DNA of 64,000 bases from Sphingomicrobium sp. (lineage in GTDB: Bacteria; Pseudomonadota; Alphaproteobacteria; Sphingomonadales; Sphingomonadaceae), in contig DATCMI010000001.1 in assembly GCA_036563485.1 (NCBI GenBank), positions 1,799,501 to 1,863,500 of the forward strand, written 5' to 3'. The notes below the pieces were generated by a model. That model had not been told where the DNA came from, searched no databases, and was given only the letters and a program-made list of their open reading frames with translations. Positions within the stretch are counted from its first letter, which is position 1. Each line of letters opens with the position of its first letter. Below are positions 33,936-42,221 of the stretch, in pieces. The translations under genes were made by a program, and so were the position numbers.

Positions 33936-34484
33936 GTGCTCAAGATCGCCGCTCTCATCATCGCCTCGGCCGCAGGATCGCTGGCCACCGCAGCAACCAC
34001 CAGCAGCTCCGAAGCGATGCTCGCCTCGCATTCGCCGTGGTGGGAAAAAGTGACGGTCACCATGAGCGGCGACGGCAACCCGCAATCCTGCCGCTACGAA
34101 ACAAGCGTGAAGCCCAGCGCGACCGAACATTGCGATGTTGCGTCCACCCAAGCAGCTGCGATCGGCAAGAGTTCGTCGGGCGACGGCACCGTTACCCGGA
34201 TCACTTTCGAGCGCCGCTTCACGCCCGGCGAGACGCCGGTGAAACCGGAACTTTCGACGGGCGACACTTTGCTCGGTGGGCAGGTGATGGCGATCAACAT
34301 TGGCAATGACGGCAAGGTCAAAGGCTGCAAGGTAGTCGCCATGTCGGGAGCGATGCGTCCGGAATATAGCTGTGCCGACGCAAGCGCGGAGCGGTTCGAG
34401 GCCAGCCTTGGGACCGGTAAGCCGACAGAGCGGCAAGGCTATATGACCATCATCGTGTACGGCCATTCTGAATATATGGTTTGA
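33936..34484 (+). CDS. Secreted protein of unknown function
   Basis: A 182-residue protein starts at GTG 33936, with AGGAG six nt upstream. It has a signal peptide (about 1-20, cleavage near ATA-ATT) and a mature domain with four spaced cysteines (near SCRYE, HCDVA, GCKVV and SCADA) that could form two disulfides. The segment VMAINIGNDGKVKGCKVVAM resembles the TonB-C-like repeats in periplasmic proteins (cf. INxDGxVxxCxVxxSSG). That likeness suggests a stand-alone TonB C-terminal-like fold. I know of no assigned function. Confidence 0.65.
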   Translation: MLKIAALIIASAAGSLATAATTSSSEAMLASHSPWWEKVTVTMSGDGNPQSCRYETSVKPSATEHCDVASTQAAAIGKSSSGDGTVTRITFERRFTPGETPVKPELSTGDTLLGGQVMAINIGNDGKVKGCKVVAMSGAMRPEYSCADASAERFEASLGTGKPTERQGYMTIIVYGHSEYMV

Positions 34485-34508
34485 ACGAACCAAACGGGTA
34501 AATAGTTC

Positions 34509-34537
34509 TTGACATCGTAACGCTCTTTAGGTACACG
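34509..34537 (+). promoter_or_regulatory. Sigma-70-type promoter before a candidate small RNA
   Basis: A consensus TTGACA (34509-34514), 17 nt, and TACACG (34532-34537). The -35 is perfect and the -10 is weak. No protein gene follows within 120 bp. Confidence 0.4.
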
Positions 34538-34543
34538 TCAGGA

Positions 34544-34622
34544 ACAGTCAAGAATAGCGAGTCGGGCCAGCCGGTCCGCTCCGAACGGGCGGCGCCTTCA
34601 AAGAGGCGGCCGCCCGTTTCTT
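34544..34622 (+). ncRNA. Candidate small RNA of about 80 nt
   Basis: Between the promoter at 34509-34537 and the terminator at 34584-34622 lies a segment of roughly 40 nt with no start codon-like frame. It contains a short GGCCAGCCGGTCC hairpin-like element. A promoter-to-terminator unit of this size without an open frame fits a small RNA. The alternative is that the terminator serves the secreted-protein gene ending at 34484. Confidence 0.35.
34584..34622 (+). terminator. Rho-independent terminator
   Basis: AACGGGCGGC (34584-34593) pairs with GCCGCCCGTT (34609-34618) around 15 nt, followed by TCTTTGG. It ends transcription from the 33936 gene and/or the candidate small RNA. Confidence 0.75.
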
Positions 34623-34667
34623 TGGTGATCAGCGCCACGCGCCGGTCGGTAACGGTCGGGCAAATGA

Positions 34668-35159
34668 GTGGTGCGAAGCGACGTTGAGGTGTCGAACGCC
34701 GCTCGCGGGCGGCTGCGGCACTTGATCAGTCAGCCGCTATCGGTCGGCGGGCTGCTGGAGTTCGATGCGGAGTTCGAACTCTGCGCGCATCGCAACCAGC
34801 TGCCGCCCAGGATGGAGGGTTGGCGGACATGGTTGCTGCTTGCTGGGCGGGGATTTGGAAAGACGCGCGCGGCGCCGAATGGGTCTTCAACCTTGCGAAC
34901 GGCAAACCGCGGCTGCGGATCGCCCTTGTCGGCGGGACGATCGCGGAAGCTCGCCCAATCACAGGTTCGGTTGGTTCATGCGCTGCGCGGCAAAAGCGCG
35001 CGCGCCGAACCGATCGCCCTGAAGTTCGAGAGCGGGACGGCCTTCTTTGCCGGTGAGTTTCCGGACCTCGAAGCGGAGCTCGGCGGATTGATCGCGGGCG
35101 GCGGGTATCAGGGACCGGAAGATCGCCGGACCGCGCGGACGCGATGGTTTGAGCTATGA
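34668..35159 (+). pseudogene. Gene transfer agent / phage terminase large subunit remnant
   Basis: The frame at 34668 encodes LEFDAEFELCAHRNQLPP..GWRTWLLLAGRGFGKTRA, the N-terminal region and Walker A motif of GTA-type terminase large subunits. At about 34870 the match jumps frame to GAEWVFNLANGKPRLRIALV, then VGGTIAEAR. It returns to the first frame near 35060 with EFPDLEAELGGLIAGGGYQG, the characteristic C-terminal end, then shifts again to TGRSPDRADAMV with TGA (35150) in place of the expected Trp codon. The middle of the ATPase and all of the nuclease (some 250 codons) are deleted. It is a dead gene with several frameshifts. Together with 36215-37512 it marks a collapsed GTA cluster. Confidence 0.8.
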
Positions 35160-35248
35160 CGGTCCTGAGCGAGACGAGGAGCGGAGTGCCGCGCGTGCGG
35201 AGGTTGTGATAAGAGTAGCAGCGAGTCGAACGGCAAGGGGGACGTGCC

Positions 35249-36073
35249 ATGGCGACCGTTGCGGGCAATTTCGAAATTCGTGAACGCAGGCCGGACAATT
35301 TGTCTGGGACACCGCGCGCCCATTCCGTCGATCGCTGGATCTTCGTCGGGATGGCGCTTTGGTTTATCTTGATCGTGCTGGTCGGGTTCGTGCCGGATTC
35401 GATGATGAAGCTGGGCATGATCAAGGCCGGCATGCGGCCGCCGTTCCCGCTGGTGCTGCACCTTCATGCGTTGCTGATGGGATCGTTCTTGCTGCTCCTT
35501 CTGGCGCAGACGGTAATGGTCGCAACCGGTCGCTGTGGGCTGCACAAGCAGGTTGGCATCGCCGCGTTCTTACTGGTTCCGGCGCTGGTGGTCGTCGGCC
35601 TGATCCTGGCACCGACGATGTATTACCAGGTGTGGGGCGGAGCGAAGTTCGGCCCGCCGCCGGTTCGTGAGGCACTGGCTCCAGTGGTGCCGCTCGTCGA
35701 GAACATCCTGCTGCTGCAGATCAGCGGCGGGCTGCTGTTCGCTTTGTTCATGGGCATTGCACTTGGAGCGCGAACCAACCGCCCGGGTCTGCACAAGAGA
35801 ATCATCTTCTTGGCGACAGCAGTGCCGATCGAGGCCGCAATCGATCGGATGTTCTGGTTGCCGTCGACAATGCCCGCGGCTCCCTTGTCGGGGCAGATGT
35901 TTGTGTTGCTGGCGGTCGCGCCGATGTTGGTGTGGGACGTGCTGCGCAACCGGCGGGTTCATGAGGCCTATAAGGTTTGGCTTGCGGTGTTCCTGCCGGT
36001 GATTGCGCTGGTGAATTTGGCCTGGGACAAGCCGTGGTGGCATGCTGCGGCGCAGCGGATCATGGGGGTTTAA
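35249..36073 (+). CDS. Polytopic membrane protein of unknown function
   Basis: The intact 274-residue protein has about seven membrane helices (near 30-48, 66-92, 100-124, 148-172, 186-204, 213-230 and 240-256). His residues lie at helix ends (LHLHALLMGSF; HKQVGIAAFL; LHKRIIFL), a pattern seen in haem- or copper-associated membrane proteins such as DUF2306-like families. AAGGGGG precedes the ATG. It lies between two decayed GTA fragments but is not a GTA gene. Its integrity contrasts with the debris around it, so it was probably inserted or brought near by the deletion. Confidence 0.75.
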   Translation: MATVAGNFEIRERRPDNLSGTPRAHSVDRWIFVGMALWFILIVLVGFVPDSMMKLGMIKAGMRPPFPLVLHLHALLMGSFLLLLLAQTVMVATGRCGLHKQVGIAAFLLVPALVVVGLILAPTMYYQVWGGAKFGPPPVREALAPVVPLVENILLLQISGGLLFALFMGIALGARTNRPGLHKRIIFLATAVPIEAAIDRMFWLPSTMPAAPLSGQMFVLLAVAPMLVWDVLRNRRVHEAYKVWLAVFLPVIALVNLAWDKPWWHAAAQRIMGV

Positions 36074-36214
36074 CCGCGTGGTTCGGCGCAAGCCGTCAGT
36101 GGATCGACTGTAATGACGACAAACGGTCGTCGTCCCCGCCAACTCTCGTACTCTCTTCGACGCAAAGGCTGCGTTCGCCTAGCGAACATGCGTTTACGCT
36201 CGGGTACTCAGTCA

Positions 36215-37512
36215 GGAACGATCGATGGGGTGATCGTTCGCGACCATCCCCACGTTCTAAATCTTTGCTGACGACGGGTCGGTGCCCTCCTCTCGGACGG
36301 CTCCGACGGACACATAAAACTCAACATCACGGGCGCCGAGTTGGCCGGCTATGCGGTTTACGGCAGCTCCGTCCGAGCGGCCTTGGAGCCGCTGGTAAGC
36401 AGCTTTGTTGTGCACCTATACGACGGCGGGTCCGCTTTGCGGCCGCCCGATCAACAGACCGCGTGGGCCACTAGCGATCACCAGCTTGGCAGCAGCTGGA
36501 ATGGAAAAGAGGGAGCTCGCATTGAGCGAGAGCATCAGGCCTCAGGCGGCCCCGCGGTGTTGAGGATGTCGTACTATGATGCCGCACGCGACTATCAGTC
36601 GGCGGAGGCGAGAGCCCGTGCGGGTGGCAAGGGTGTGCGTGAGGAGCAGATTGAGCTCCCAGCCGTACTTGCCGCGTCGGACGCAAAGTCGCTCGTGCAT
36701 GAGATCATCGCAGCGCGGTCGACACGCCGGGACAGGCTCACTCTCCGGCTGCCGCCGTCCTTCGCCGCTCTCGAGCCAGGTGAACACATCCGCTTACCCA
36801 CCGATCCGAGAACGTGGACGGTGGAAAAATGCACCATAGAGGGGTTTGTCGTGACCGCGGAACTTACCCCCCGATGAGGCAACTTCCCACGATAGCTGCC
36901 GAGCCTGGTCGGATCATCGGCAGTCCGGACAATCCACTCGAACCGGTCATGCTCGCGCTGTTCGAAGCGCCGACGGAGTTGCGGCAGAACCCGGAGCCAC
37001 TGCTCTTGCTCGCAGCGAGTTCTCCCGGCCCCAGCTGGAGACGCTATGGCGTAGAAATCCGCCACGCGGAGCAGAGCTACGCCATGCGGACGTCCGGACG
37101 AAGGTCGGTGCTAGGCCGTGCCGCCGCAGGGATCGAGGCCACGGCGGACTGTTGTGAAGTCATGCTCCATGATCCGGAGCAATGGCTCACCAGCTGTACC
37201 GACGAAGACCTGCGGAGCGGCGCAAATCTTGCTCTGCTAGGCCGAGAGGTCATTCAGTTCGGTCGCTGTACGCCGAAGGGGGGCGGGCGCTTCGAGCTCG
37301 GGCGATTGGCGCGTGGACGACTTGGCACGAGCGGGATTGAACATCCACGATCTGTTCCGTTTGTGCTTCTTGATCGCGGTTCGTTGGAACCGGTGCGCTT
37401 GCCCGTTTGGGTGCCCGGCGAGACCGTGGAAGCAACCATTCCCGGCACAGAGGCACGAACAGTGCTTACGCCGACCATTGCTGGTCAGGATCCAGTCTTC
37501 ACCAAATACTAG
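36215..37512 (+). pseudogene. GTA host-specificity / tail protein remnant (C-terminal part)
   Basis: Several frames together encode the C-terminal third of the large GTA tail protein with the TIM-barrel-like domain. The first is a damaged segment at 36215-36340 (SGTIDGVIVRDHPHVLNL, then an in-frame TGA, then GALLSDGSDGHIKLNITGAE). The frame to 36877 carries RMSYYDAARDYQSAEARARA and REEQIELPAVLAASDAKSL. A shifted frame from 36874 then carries GANLALLGREVIQFGRCTPK and GGGRFELGRLARGRLGTSG. The upstream two thirds are missing. The frame change at 36874 is an ATGA overlap, so the last piece could still be translated. Its stop overlaps that of the convergent L,D-transpeptidase gene. Confidence 0.8.
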
Positions 37513-38819
37513 CTACCGTTCGAAGCCATCCGCGGCGCCTTCGTATCCCAGCCGTAAACGTCGGGAAGATAGGTCAGCTTGCCGTCGCGTACCTGCGCGG
37601 TGGTATAGGTCAGGTAGATGGGAACTCCGCGCGGCAGCTGCACCTGAATTTCAGCGTCAGTGCCTGGTGCCACCGGCTCCGATCCGAGGAGCCAACGGCC
37701 GAAGCGCTTGGCATCTTCAAGACGAACACAGCCGTTCGACAGGTACCGGCTGGAGCGCGCGAAATACTCCTTGTGCGGCGTGTCGTGGAGGAAGATGTCG
37801 AGGTTGTTGGGGAAGGGAAATTTCAGATCCCCCATGCTATTGTCGTCCTGCGGCTTCTGACGAATGCGAATCTGCGTCTTGCCTGAAGCCACCGATTTCC
37901 AATCAACCTTGCTGTTCGGCACGACCTCTGCAGCGGCGGTCCAATCCTTCATGACTTGGTAGCCACGGCTCCTCAGGTAGGAATCCCCCATAGTCAGATA
38001 GTTCTGAGCGATCTTGCGGACGAGGTGGTCAGGCGCGTTCCAATAGGGATTATAGACCATGTAGTACATGATGCTGGCGATCATCGGCGTCTTGTAGTCG
38101 GTCTTGCCCACGACGATTTTCATCGAGTCCACGGGGCGGCCATTCTCGAACATCGTCATCAGCTGAGTGCCGGAATCGACGACGATGAACTTGCCCGTGG
38201 CGGGAATGGAGCGGACGCGGTCAAGGTTTGCGAGCAGCCGCGCGTCGGGCGCCATTGTGCCGCTGGCCTGCGCCTGCATCCAGGCAGCATCCCGCAACTG
38301 CTTGTACAGCGGGTTGATGTCCGAGACTGTCGCGACGTGGCTAGCAAGCGAGGGGGCAGCCTTCGCCGTCAGAAGAATGGACTCAACGCCGGTCCCTTGC
38401 GGGCGCAACTGGTCATAGGAATAAACCATGCCCGGCGTGGGCCGTTTAACCGCCTGCACATACTGAACCCATGCGCCGGAAAGCACGCGATCGGCAGCGG
38501 CAACATCAGCCGGGTTGCCCGTAGCAGCCCGAGCAGTTGCTGCACGCACTTGCGCGGCGAGCTGCGGCCCACCCGCGAAGCCATCGATGGGTGCACGATC
38601 CAGGACTGCCGCCAGCTGCGCAGCTGCCTGTACTTGCCCGCCCCCCCGGAACCAGATTGGTCCGGGGTTGAAGGTGCGGTAGAAATTGTCGACGGCTGCA
38701 GCGAGTGCTTCCTGCGAATAGCCGGACACAGCGACCGGCTGCGCGACTGACACGCTGGCACTCGATGCCGCCACAGCGCCGAGCCACAGACCCGCAGATT
38801 TCCAATTCACCAGCCGCAC
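37509..38819 (-). CDS. L,D-transpeptidase of the YcbB/LdtD type
   Basis: The 436-residue periplasmic protein has a signal peptide (about 1-26), a large scaffold domain and a C-terminal YkuD domain. The catalytic region reads FLHDTPHKEYFARSSRYLSN followed by GCVRLED, so Cys364 is preceded by Asn362 rather than the usual His (SNGC for SHGC). The length, the HDTPxKxxF motif and the order match LdtD/YcbB, which makes 3-3 cross-links independent of penicillin-binding proteins. The start ATG at 38819 is preceded by GGGGGA. Monocistronic. Confidence 0.9.
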   Translation of the reverse strand: MRLVNWKSAGLWLGAVAASSASVSVAQPVAVSGYSQEALAAAVDNFYRTFNPGPIWFRGGGQVQAAAQLAAVLDRAPIDGFAGGPQLAAQVRAATARAATGNPADVAAADRVLSGAWVQYVQAVKRPTPGMVYSYDQLRPQGTGVESILLTAKAAPSLASHVATVSDINPLYKQLRDAAWMQAQASGTMAPDARLLANLDRVRSIPATGKFIVVDSGTQLMTMFENGRPVDSMKIVVGKTDYKTPMIASIMYYMVYNPYWNAPDHLVRKIAQNYLTMGDSYLRSRGYQVMKDWTAAAEVVPNSKVDWKSVASGKTQIRIRQKPQDDNSMGDLKFPFPNNLDIFLHDTPHKEYFARSSRYLSNGCVRLEDAKRFGRWLLGSEPVAPGTDAEIQVQLPRGVPIYLTYTTAQVRDGKLTYLPDVYGWDTKAPRMASNGS

Positions 38820-39005
38820 ACCATCCCCCTTCAGTTTGTTCGATAAGGCTACGCGGCTTTATTCCATAGCCAAGCTGCATTCGGCATGAACCGGCATTCG
38901 CTTGGGGGCTGTTGCCTGTACGCAACCCGTGGTGGTCAGCGCTTGTCTTTTTCTCTCCTGCCGCGATAGGCGGGCCGTTCAGAAAAGCACGCTGAAGGGA
39001 TATCC

Positions 39006-39785
39006 ATGAAGATCGACGGCACCGCTGCAGTAGTCACGGGAGGCGCATCTGGCCTTGGCGAGGCAACTGCCCGCGAACTGGCGCGCCGCGGCGCGAAGGT
39101 TGCAGTGTTCGACCGGGACCAAGAGCGTGGTGAGAAGGTCGCAAGCGAAATCGGCGGCATTTTCTGCGAAGTCGACGTGACGTCGGACGAAAAGGTCGCC
39201 GCAGCGTTCGCCAAAGCCCGGGAAGCCCACGGGCAGGAGAGGATCCTGGTTAACTGCGCTGGCGTCGCGAACGCAGCAAAGACCGTTGGACGAGACAAGG
39301 AAACCAAGGCTGCGAAGCGATACCCGATTCAGCAGTTCGAACTGGCGATACAGATCAACCTGATCGGTACGTTCCGCTGCATCGCCAACGCTTCTTTTGG
39401 AATGGTCGATGCCGAGCCGATGGAAGACGGCGAGAAGGGCGTGATCATCAATACGGCGTCCGTGGCCGCAGAAGACGGGCAGATCGGCCAGGCTGCCTAT
39501 TCCGCCTCGAAGGGCGGGGTTCTGGCGATGACCCTACCGATTGCTCGTGACCTGATGGGCGAGGGTGTCCGAGTCAACACGATCCTACCCGGCGTGTTCA
39601 AGACACCGATGGTCGGCATGATGCCGCAGAACGTCCAGGATGCGCTGGGCGCGCAGGTGCCGTTTCCCAAGCGGCTCGGGCAGCCCGAAGAATATGCGCG
39701 GCTCGCCTGCTTCCTCATCGAAAACCCCTACATGAACGCGGCATCCGTTCGGCTTGACGGCGGCATTCGGATGGCGCCGCGTTGA
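39006..39785 (+). CDS. Short-chain dehydrogenase, 3-hydroxyacyl-CoA dehydrogenase type II-like
   Basis: The 259-residue Rossmann enzyme has TGGASGLGEATARELARRGA, the D at the end of beta-2 (VFDRD, NAD-preferring), NCAGVANA, NTASVAAEDGQIGQ with the catalytic Ser, and YSASKGG with Tyr and Lys. The insertion with ETKAAKRYPIQQFELAIQIN and the ending LDGGIRMAPR match HSD10-like 3-hydroxyacyl-CoA dehydrogenases of beta-oxidation and branched-chain degradation. Its stop overlaps the cysQ start (TTGA). Substrate is inference. Confidence 0.88.
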   Translation: MKIDGTAAVVTGGASGLGEATARELARRGAKVAVFDRDQERGEKVASEIGGIFCEVDVTSDEKVAAAFAKAREAHGQERILVNCAGVANAAKTVGRDKETKAAKRYPIQQFELAIQINLIGTFRCIANASFGMVDAEPMEDGEKGVIINTASVAAEDGQIGQAAYSASKGGVLAMTLPIARDLMGEGVRVNTILPGVFKTPMVGMMPQNVQDALGAQVPFPKRLGQPEEYARLACFLIENPYMNAASVRLDGGIRMAPR

Positions 39786-40612
39786 ACTCCGACTATTTGG
39801 GGCTAGTCGATGAACTAGCCGAGGCGGCGAAGCAGGCAGGCGAGGCGATCCTTCAGATCGTCAGGCGCGGCTTCGAGGTCGAGCTCAAGAGCGATACGTC
39901 GCCGGTCACAGAGGCGGACCGTGCGGCAGAGCTGGTGATCCTCGCCGCGCTGGCCCGAGCCGCACCGGGAGTGCCGGTGATCGCCGAGGAAGAAGTCGCC
40001 GCAGGCCGCATTCCGGCACACGATGATACCTATTTCCTGGTCGATCCGCTCGATGGCACCAAGGAGTTCATTCGAGGTGGCGACGATTACACGGTCAACA
40101 TCGGCCTGATCGAGCGCGGCACTCCCAAAGTGGGCGTCGTTTTCGCACCTGCAACGAGACGGTTGCACGGCGGCTGCGTCGGGGAGGGCGCCTGGCTGGA
40201 CGAAGGCGATGGGCGGCAAGTCATCAAAACCCGTGAGCGGCCGCAGGAGCTAACCGCCGTCGCATCCAAGTCGCACCTCAATCAGGCGACAATCGACTAT
40301 CTGCAAGCGGCGGCCGGCAAGTGCGGCTATGTTTCCGTGGGCTCGTCCTTGAAGTTTTGCATCGTCGCGGAAGGGCGCGCTGACATCTATCCACGGGCAG
40401 CGCCGACCAGCGAGTGGGATACGGCCGCAGGCCATGCAGTCTTGGTTGCGGCCGGAGGCCTTGTCGACGGTCCCGACGGCGATGCGCTTCGCTACGGCAA
40501 GCGCGCATTCCTCAATCGAGCCTTCGTCGCGACATCCGGTTGGAAGGCGCCACGGCTCGAACCATTCCTCGAGCCCTTCTCCGGCGGTGGAGAGCTGCCC
40601 GCCGGCGTCTAA
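39782..40612 (+). CDS. cysQ: 3'(2'),5'-bisphosphate nucleotidase CysQ
   Basis: CysQ removes 3'-phosphoadenosine-5'-phosphate, the by-product of sulfate activation. The 276-residue inositol-monophosphatase-fold protein has the metal sites E70 (VIAEEE), D88 and D91 in VDPLDGTKEFIRG, and WDTAAGHAVLVAAGG. The start is TTG at 39782, which overlaps the preceding stop; no ATG fits the family N-terminus. It agrees with the sulfate uptake operon at 58-63 kb. Its stop overlaps the convergent gene by four nt. Confidence 0.93.
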   Translation: MNSDYLGLVDELAEAAKQAGEAILQIVRRGFEVELKSDTSPVTEADRAAELVILAALARAAPGVPVIAEEEVAAGRIPAHDDTYFLVDPLDGTKEFIRGGDDYTVNIGLIERGTPKVGVVFAPATRRLHGGCVGEGAWLDEGDGRQVIKTRERPQELTAVASKSHLNQATIDYLQAAAGKCGYVSVGSSLKFCIVAEGRADIYPRAAPTSEWDTAAGHAVLVAAGGLVDGPDGDALRYGKRAFLNRAFVATSGWKAPRLEPFLEPFSGGGELPAGV

Positions 40613-40905
40613 GCGGCGGGATTTTCCTCGACCTGACCCTCCGCGTCAGGGGGTTGAATCGGCCAAGGTTGTATCCATTCTGGACGAAAATTCGGCCGTG
40701 GGAGCGTGGGCCGTCGCAGCTGCATCGCTTCGACCTGCAACCTCACAAGCTCGATATGTGCACAAAGTTCGACGGCCTCTAGCCGTCCCTCGGCCGCACC
40801 GAGCTCCCTCGCAAGACGCCGCGCCTCGCCAAGCGCTACGGAGAGCTCGGCAAGCCAGCGTGCGCGCTCTGCCGCAAGTGACTCTCTTGATCCTTTCACG
40901 AACAC
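40609..40905 (-). CDS. Hypothetical protein, helical, Pro-rich C-terminus
   Basis: A 98-residue frame (GTG start at 40905 or at 40899) encodes a long Ala/Arg/Glu/Leu helix (AAERARWLAELSVALGEARR and beyond, to about residue 66), likely a coiled coil, and a Pro/Trp-rich tail (RPEWIQPWPIQPPD). Frame and composition look genuine. Its stop codon overlaps that of cysQ by four nt, as in five other tail-to-tail pairs here. No family recognised. Confidence 0.6.
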   Translation of the reverse strand: MFVKGSRESLAAERARWLAELSVALGEARRLARELGAAEGRLEAVELCAHIELVRLQVEAMQLRRPTLPRPNFRPEWIQPWPIQPPDAEGQVEENPAA

Positions 40906-41053
40906 GCCCCCGGGTCGCTTGCGCTGCTTCTATCGTCCTCAGTTAGTTTTTCATTAGCTCTGCACCGTTCTGGAGCCGAAATTGCCTGACTTTTCTCCAG
41001 AATGCGCGTTATCCAAGTCATGCTCGGTCAGTTTCGATTGCCAGGGGACACCC

Positions 41054-41980
41054 ATGGACGCGATCCAGACGTTCACAGCCGAGCACTCCTATTTAGATCA
41101 GCCGCCAGTCCTGATTAGCGCAAGCAGCGAAGCCGCGCAGGAACGGGCCGTGCGGACGGTGACTAGCACAGGGCGGCGTATCGCCGGTTGTGTTCCGATC
41201 GAAGCCGCCATGGAGCGGATCGACCTGCAGATCTCGGCGACCGCTGTGTGGATCGAACTCGATCGGGATTGCGGCGGCGCCATGGATGCGCTGCTGACCG
41301 GCGTCAGCGATGACGTGCGCGCGGGCCGTTACGCGGCGGTTGTATCGAGCACCCGTCCGCTGGTCGATGCCGTCGCTGCCGGCGTCGATGAGGGGCGCGT
41401 CGAATTCCTCGTGGACGCGGATGAAGCGGAACGCGCTGCCGCGCTGGCTATCGCAACGAGCGAAGCAGTTATTCGAGGCCAAAGGTTGTCCGATATCGCT
41501 TCGGACCAAAACGCCGCCCGGCTGCGGCAGCTTAGCGATGAGGTGAGCCGGATCGCAGCCACACTTTCACGGCTTTCGGCTGCTCCGCCGGCCGTTGCGG
41601 CCAGGGCGGAGGTCCCTAGTTCCGCCGAGCCGGCGCCCGAGGTCTCTGCGGATACCGTCCGCGGCGTTATCCGCGCGCGGCGGCTGAGGACGCGTTATTT
41701 CGCTGACCACCTGTTTGCCGACCCCGCATGGGATATGCTTCTCGACCTTTTCCAGGCCGAGATCGCGCAGCTTCGCGTGCCGGTTTCGAGCCTTTGCATT
41801 GCCGCGGCCGTGCCCGCTACCACCGCGCTTCGTTGGCTCAAGACCAGGGTGGAGGAAGGCATTTTTATCCGCCGTGCCGACCCGCACGACGGCAGGCGCG
41901 TGTTCGTCGAACTCGCCCCGGCGTCGAGCGACGCGATGCGCCGCTACTTCGCGGAGGTTGGCAAAGCCGCGGCGATTTGA
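41054..41980 (+). CDS. Winged-helix (MarR-like) regulator with an N-terminal receiver-like domain
   Basis: The 308-residue protein starts MDAIQTFTAEHSYLDQPPVL, with AGGGG upstream. Residues 20-130 have the alternating beta-alpha pattern of a receiver (VWIELDRDCGGAMDALL; RYAAVVSSTRPLVDAVAAG) but without a clear phospho-Asp pocket. Residues 150-180 form a helical coiled segment. Residues 215-305 form a winged helix of MarR type (VSSLCIAAAVPATTALRWLK, then RRADPHDGRRVFVELA). Its stop codon directly abuts the 3' end of the convergent tRNA-Val gene. Targets unknown. Confidence 0.78.
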   Translation: MDAIQTFTAEHSYLDQPPVLISASSEAAQERAVRTVTSTGRRIAGCVPIEAAMERIDLQISATAVWIELDRDCGGAMDALLTGVSDDVRAGRYAAVVSSTRPLVDAVAAGVDEGRVEFLVDADEAERAAALAIATSEAVIRGQRLSDIASDQNAARLRQLSDEVSRIAATLSRLSAAPPAVAARAEVPSSAEPAPEVSADTVRGVIRARRLRTRYFADHLFADPAWDMLLDLFQAEIAQLRVPVSSLCIAAAVPATTALRWLKTRVEEGIFIRRADPHDGRRVFVELAPASSDAMRRYFAEVGKAAAI

Positions 41981-42056
41981 TGGTGGGCGGTGACGGGCTC
42001 GAACCGCCGACCCTCTCGGTGTAAACGAGATGCTCTACCAACTGAGCTAACCGCCC
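41981..42056 (-). tRNA. tRNA-Val (anticodon UAC)
   Basis: The minus strand gives a 76-nt cloverleaf: acceptor GGGCGGT/ACCGCCC (7 bp), D-arm GCTC-AGTTGGTA-GAGC, anticodon arm TCTCG-TTTACAC-CGAGA with anticodon TAC, variable loop GGGTC, T-arm GGCGG-TTCGAGC-CCGTC, and an encoded CCA end at 41981-41983. The 3' end starts at the base after the stop of the convergent regulator. Confidence 0.97.
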
Positions 42057-42092
42057 GGGCTTGATGCGCGGTGCCATGCCAGGCCGATCAGG

Positions 42093-42197
42093 TCAAAGGC
42101 TTATCCAGCCTGTGAGCGCAAGCAGGATCAAAGTGCCGGCAGCACTGAGGAGCAGCGAAAGCATGCAGCCGGTGCGGTTCGAGAAGAACAGGAACAT
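42093..42197 (-). CDS. Very small membrane protein (34 residues)
   Basis: A 34-residue frame encodes MFLFFSNRTGCMLSLLLSAA followed by GTLILLALTGWISL: a short polar head and one long membrane helix (about 12-32). It begins 24 bp after the XRE regulator stop on the same strand and is probably co-transcribed. Short proteins with the FxSNRxGC head followed by one membrane helix recur in sphingomonads, as I recall. There is no clear ribosome binding site. Shorter than usual annotation cut-offs. Confidence 0.55.
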   Translation of the reverse strand: MFLFFSNRTGCMLSLLLSAAGTLILLALTGWISL

Positions 42198-42221
42198 GCC
42201 GGCCCAAACGCTGCGCCGGCC

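Noticed and set aside
34640-37512. Integrated prophage or genomic island with attachment sites
   Set aside because: No integrase, no direct repeats and no tRNA end at the borders; the remaining genes fit a GTA, which does not integrate.
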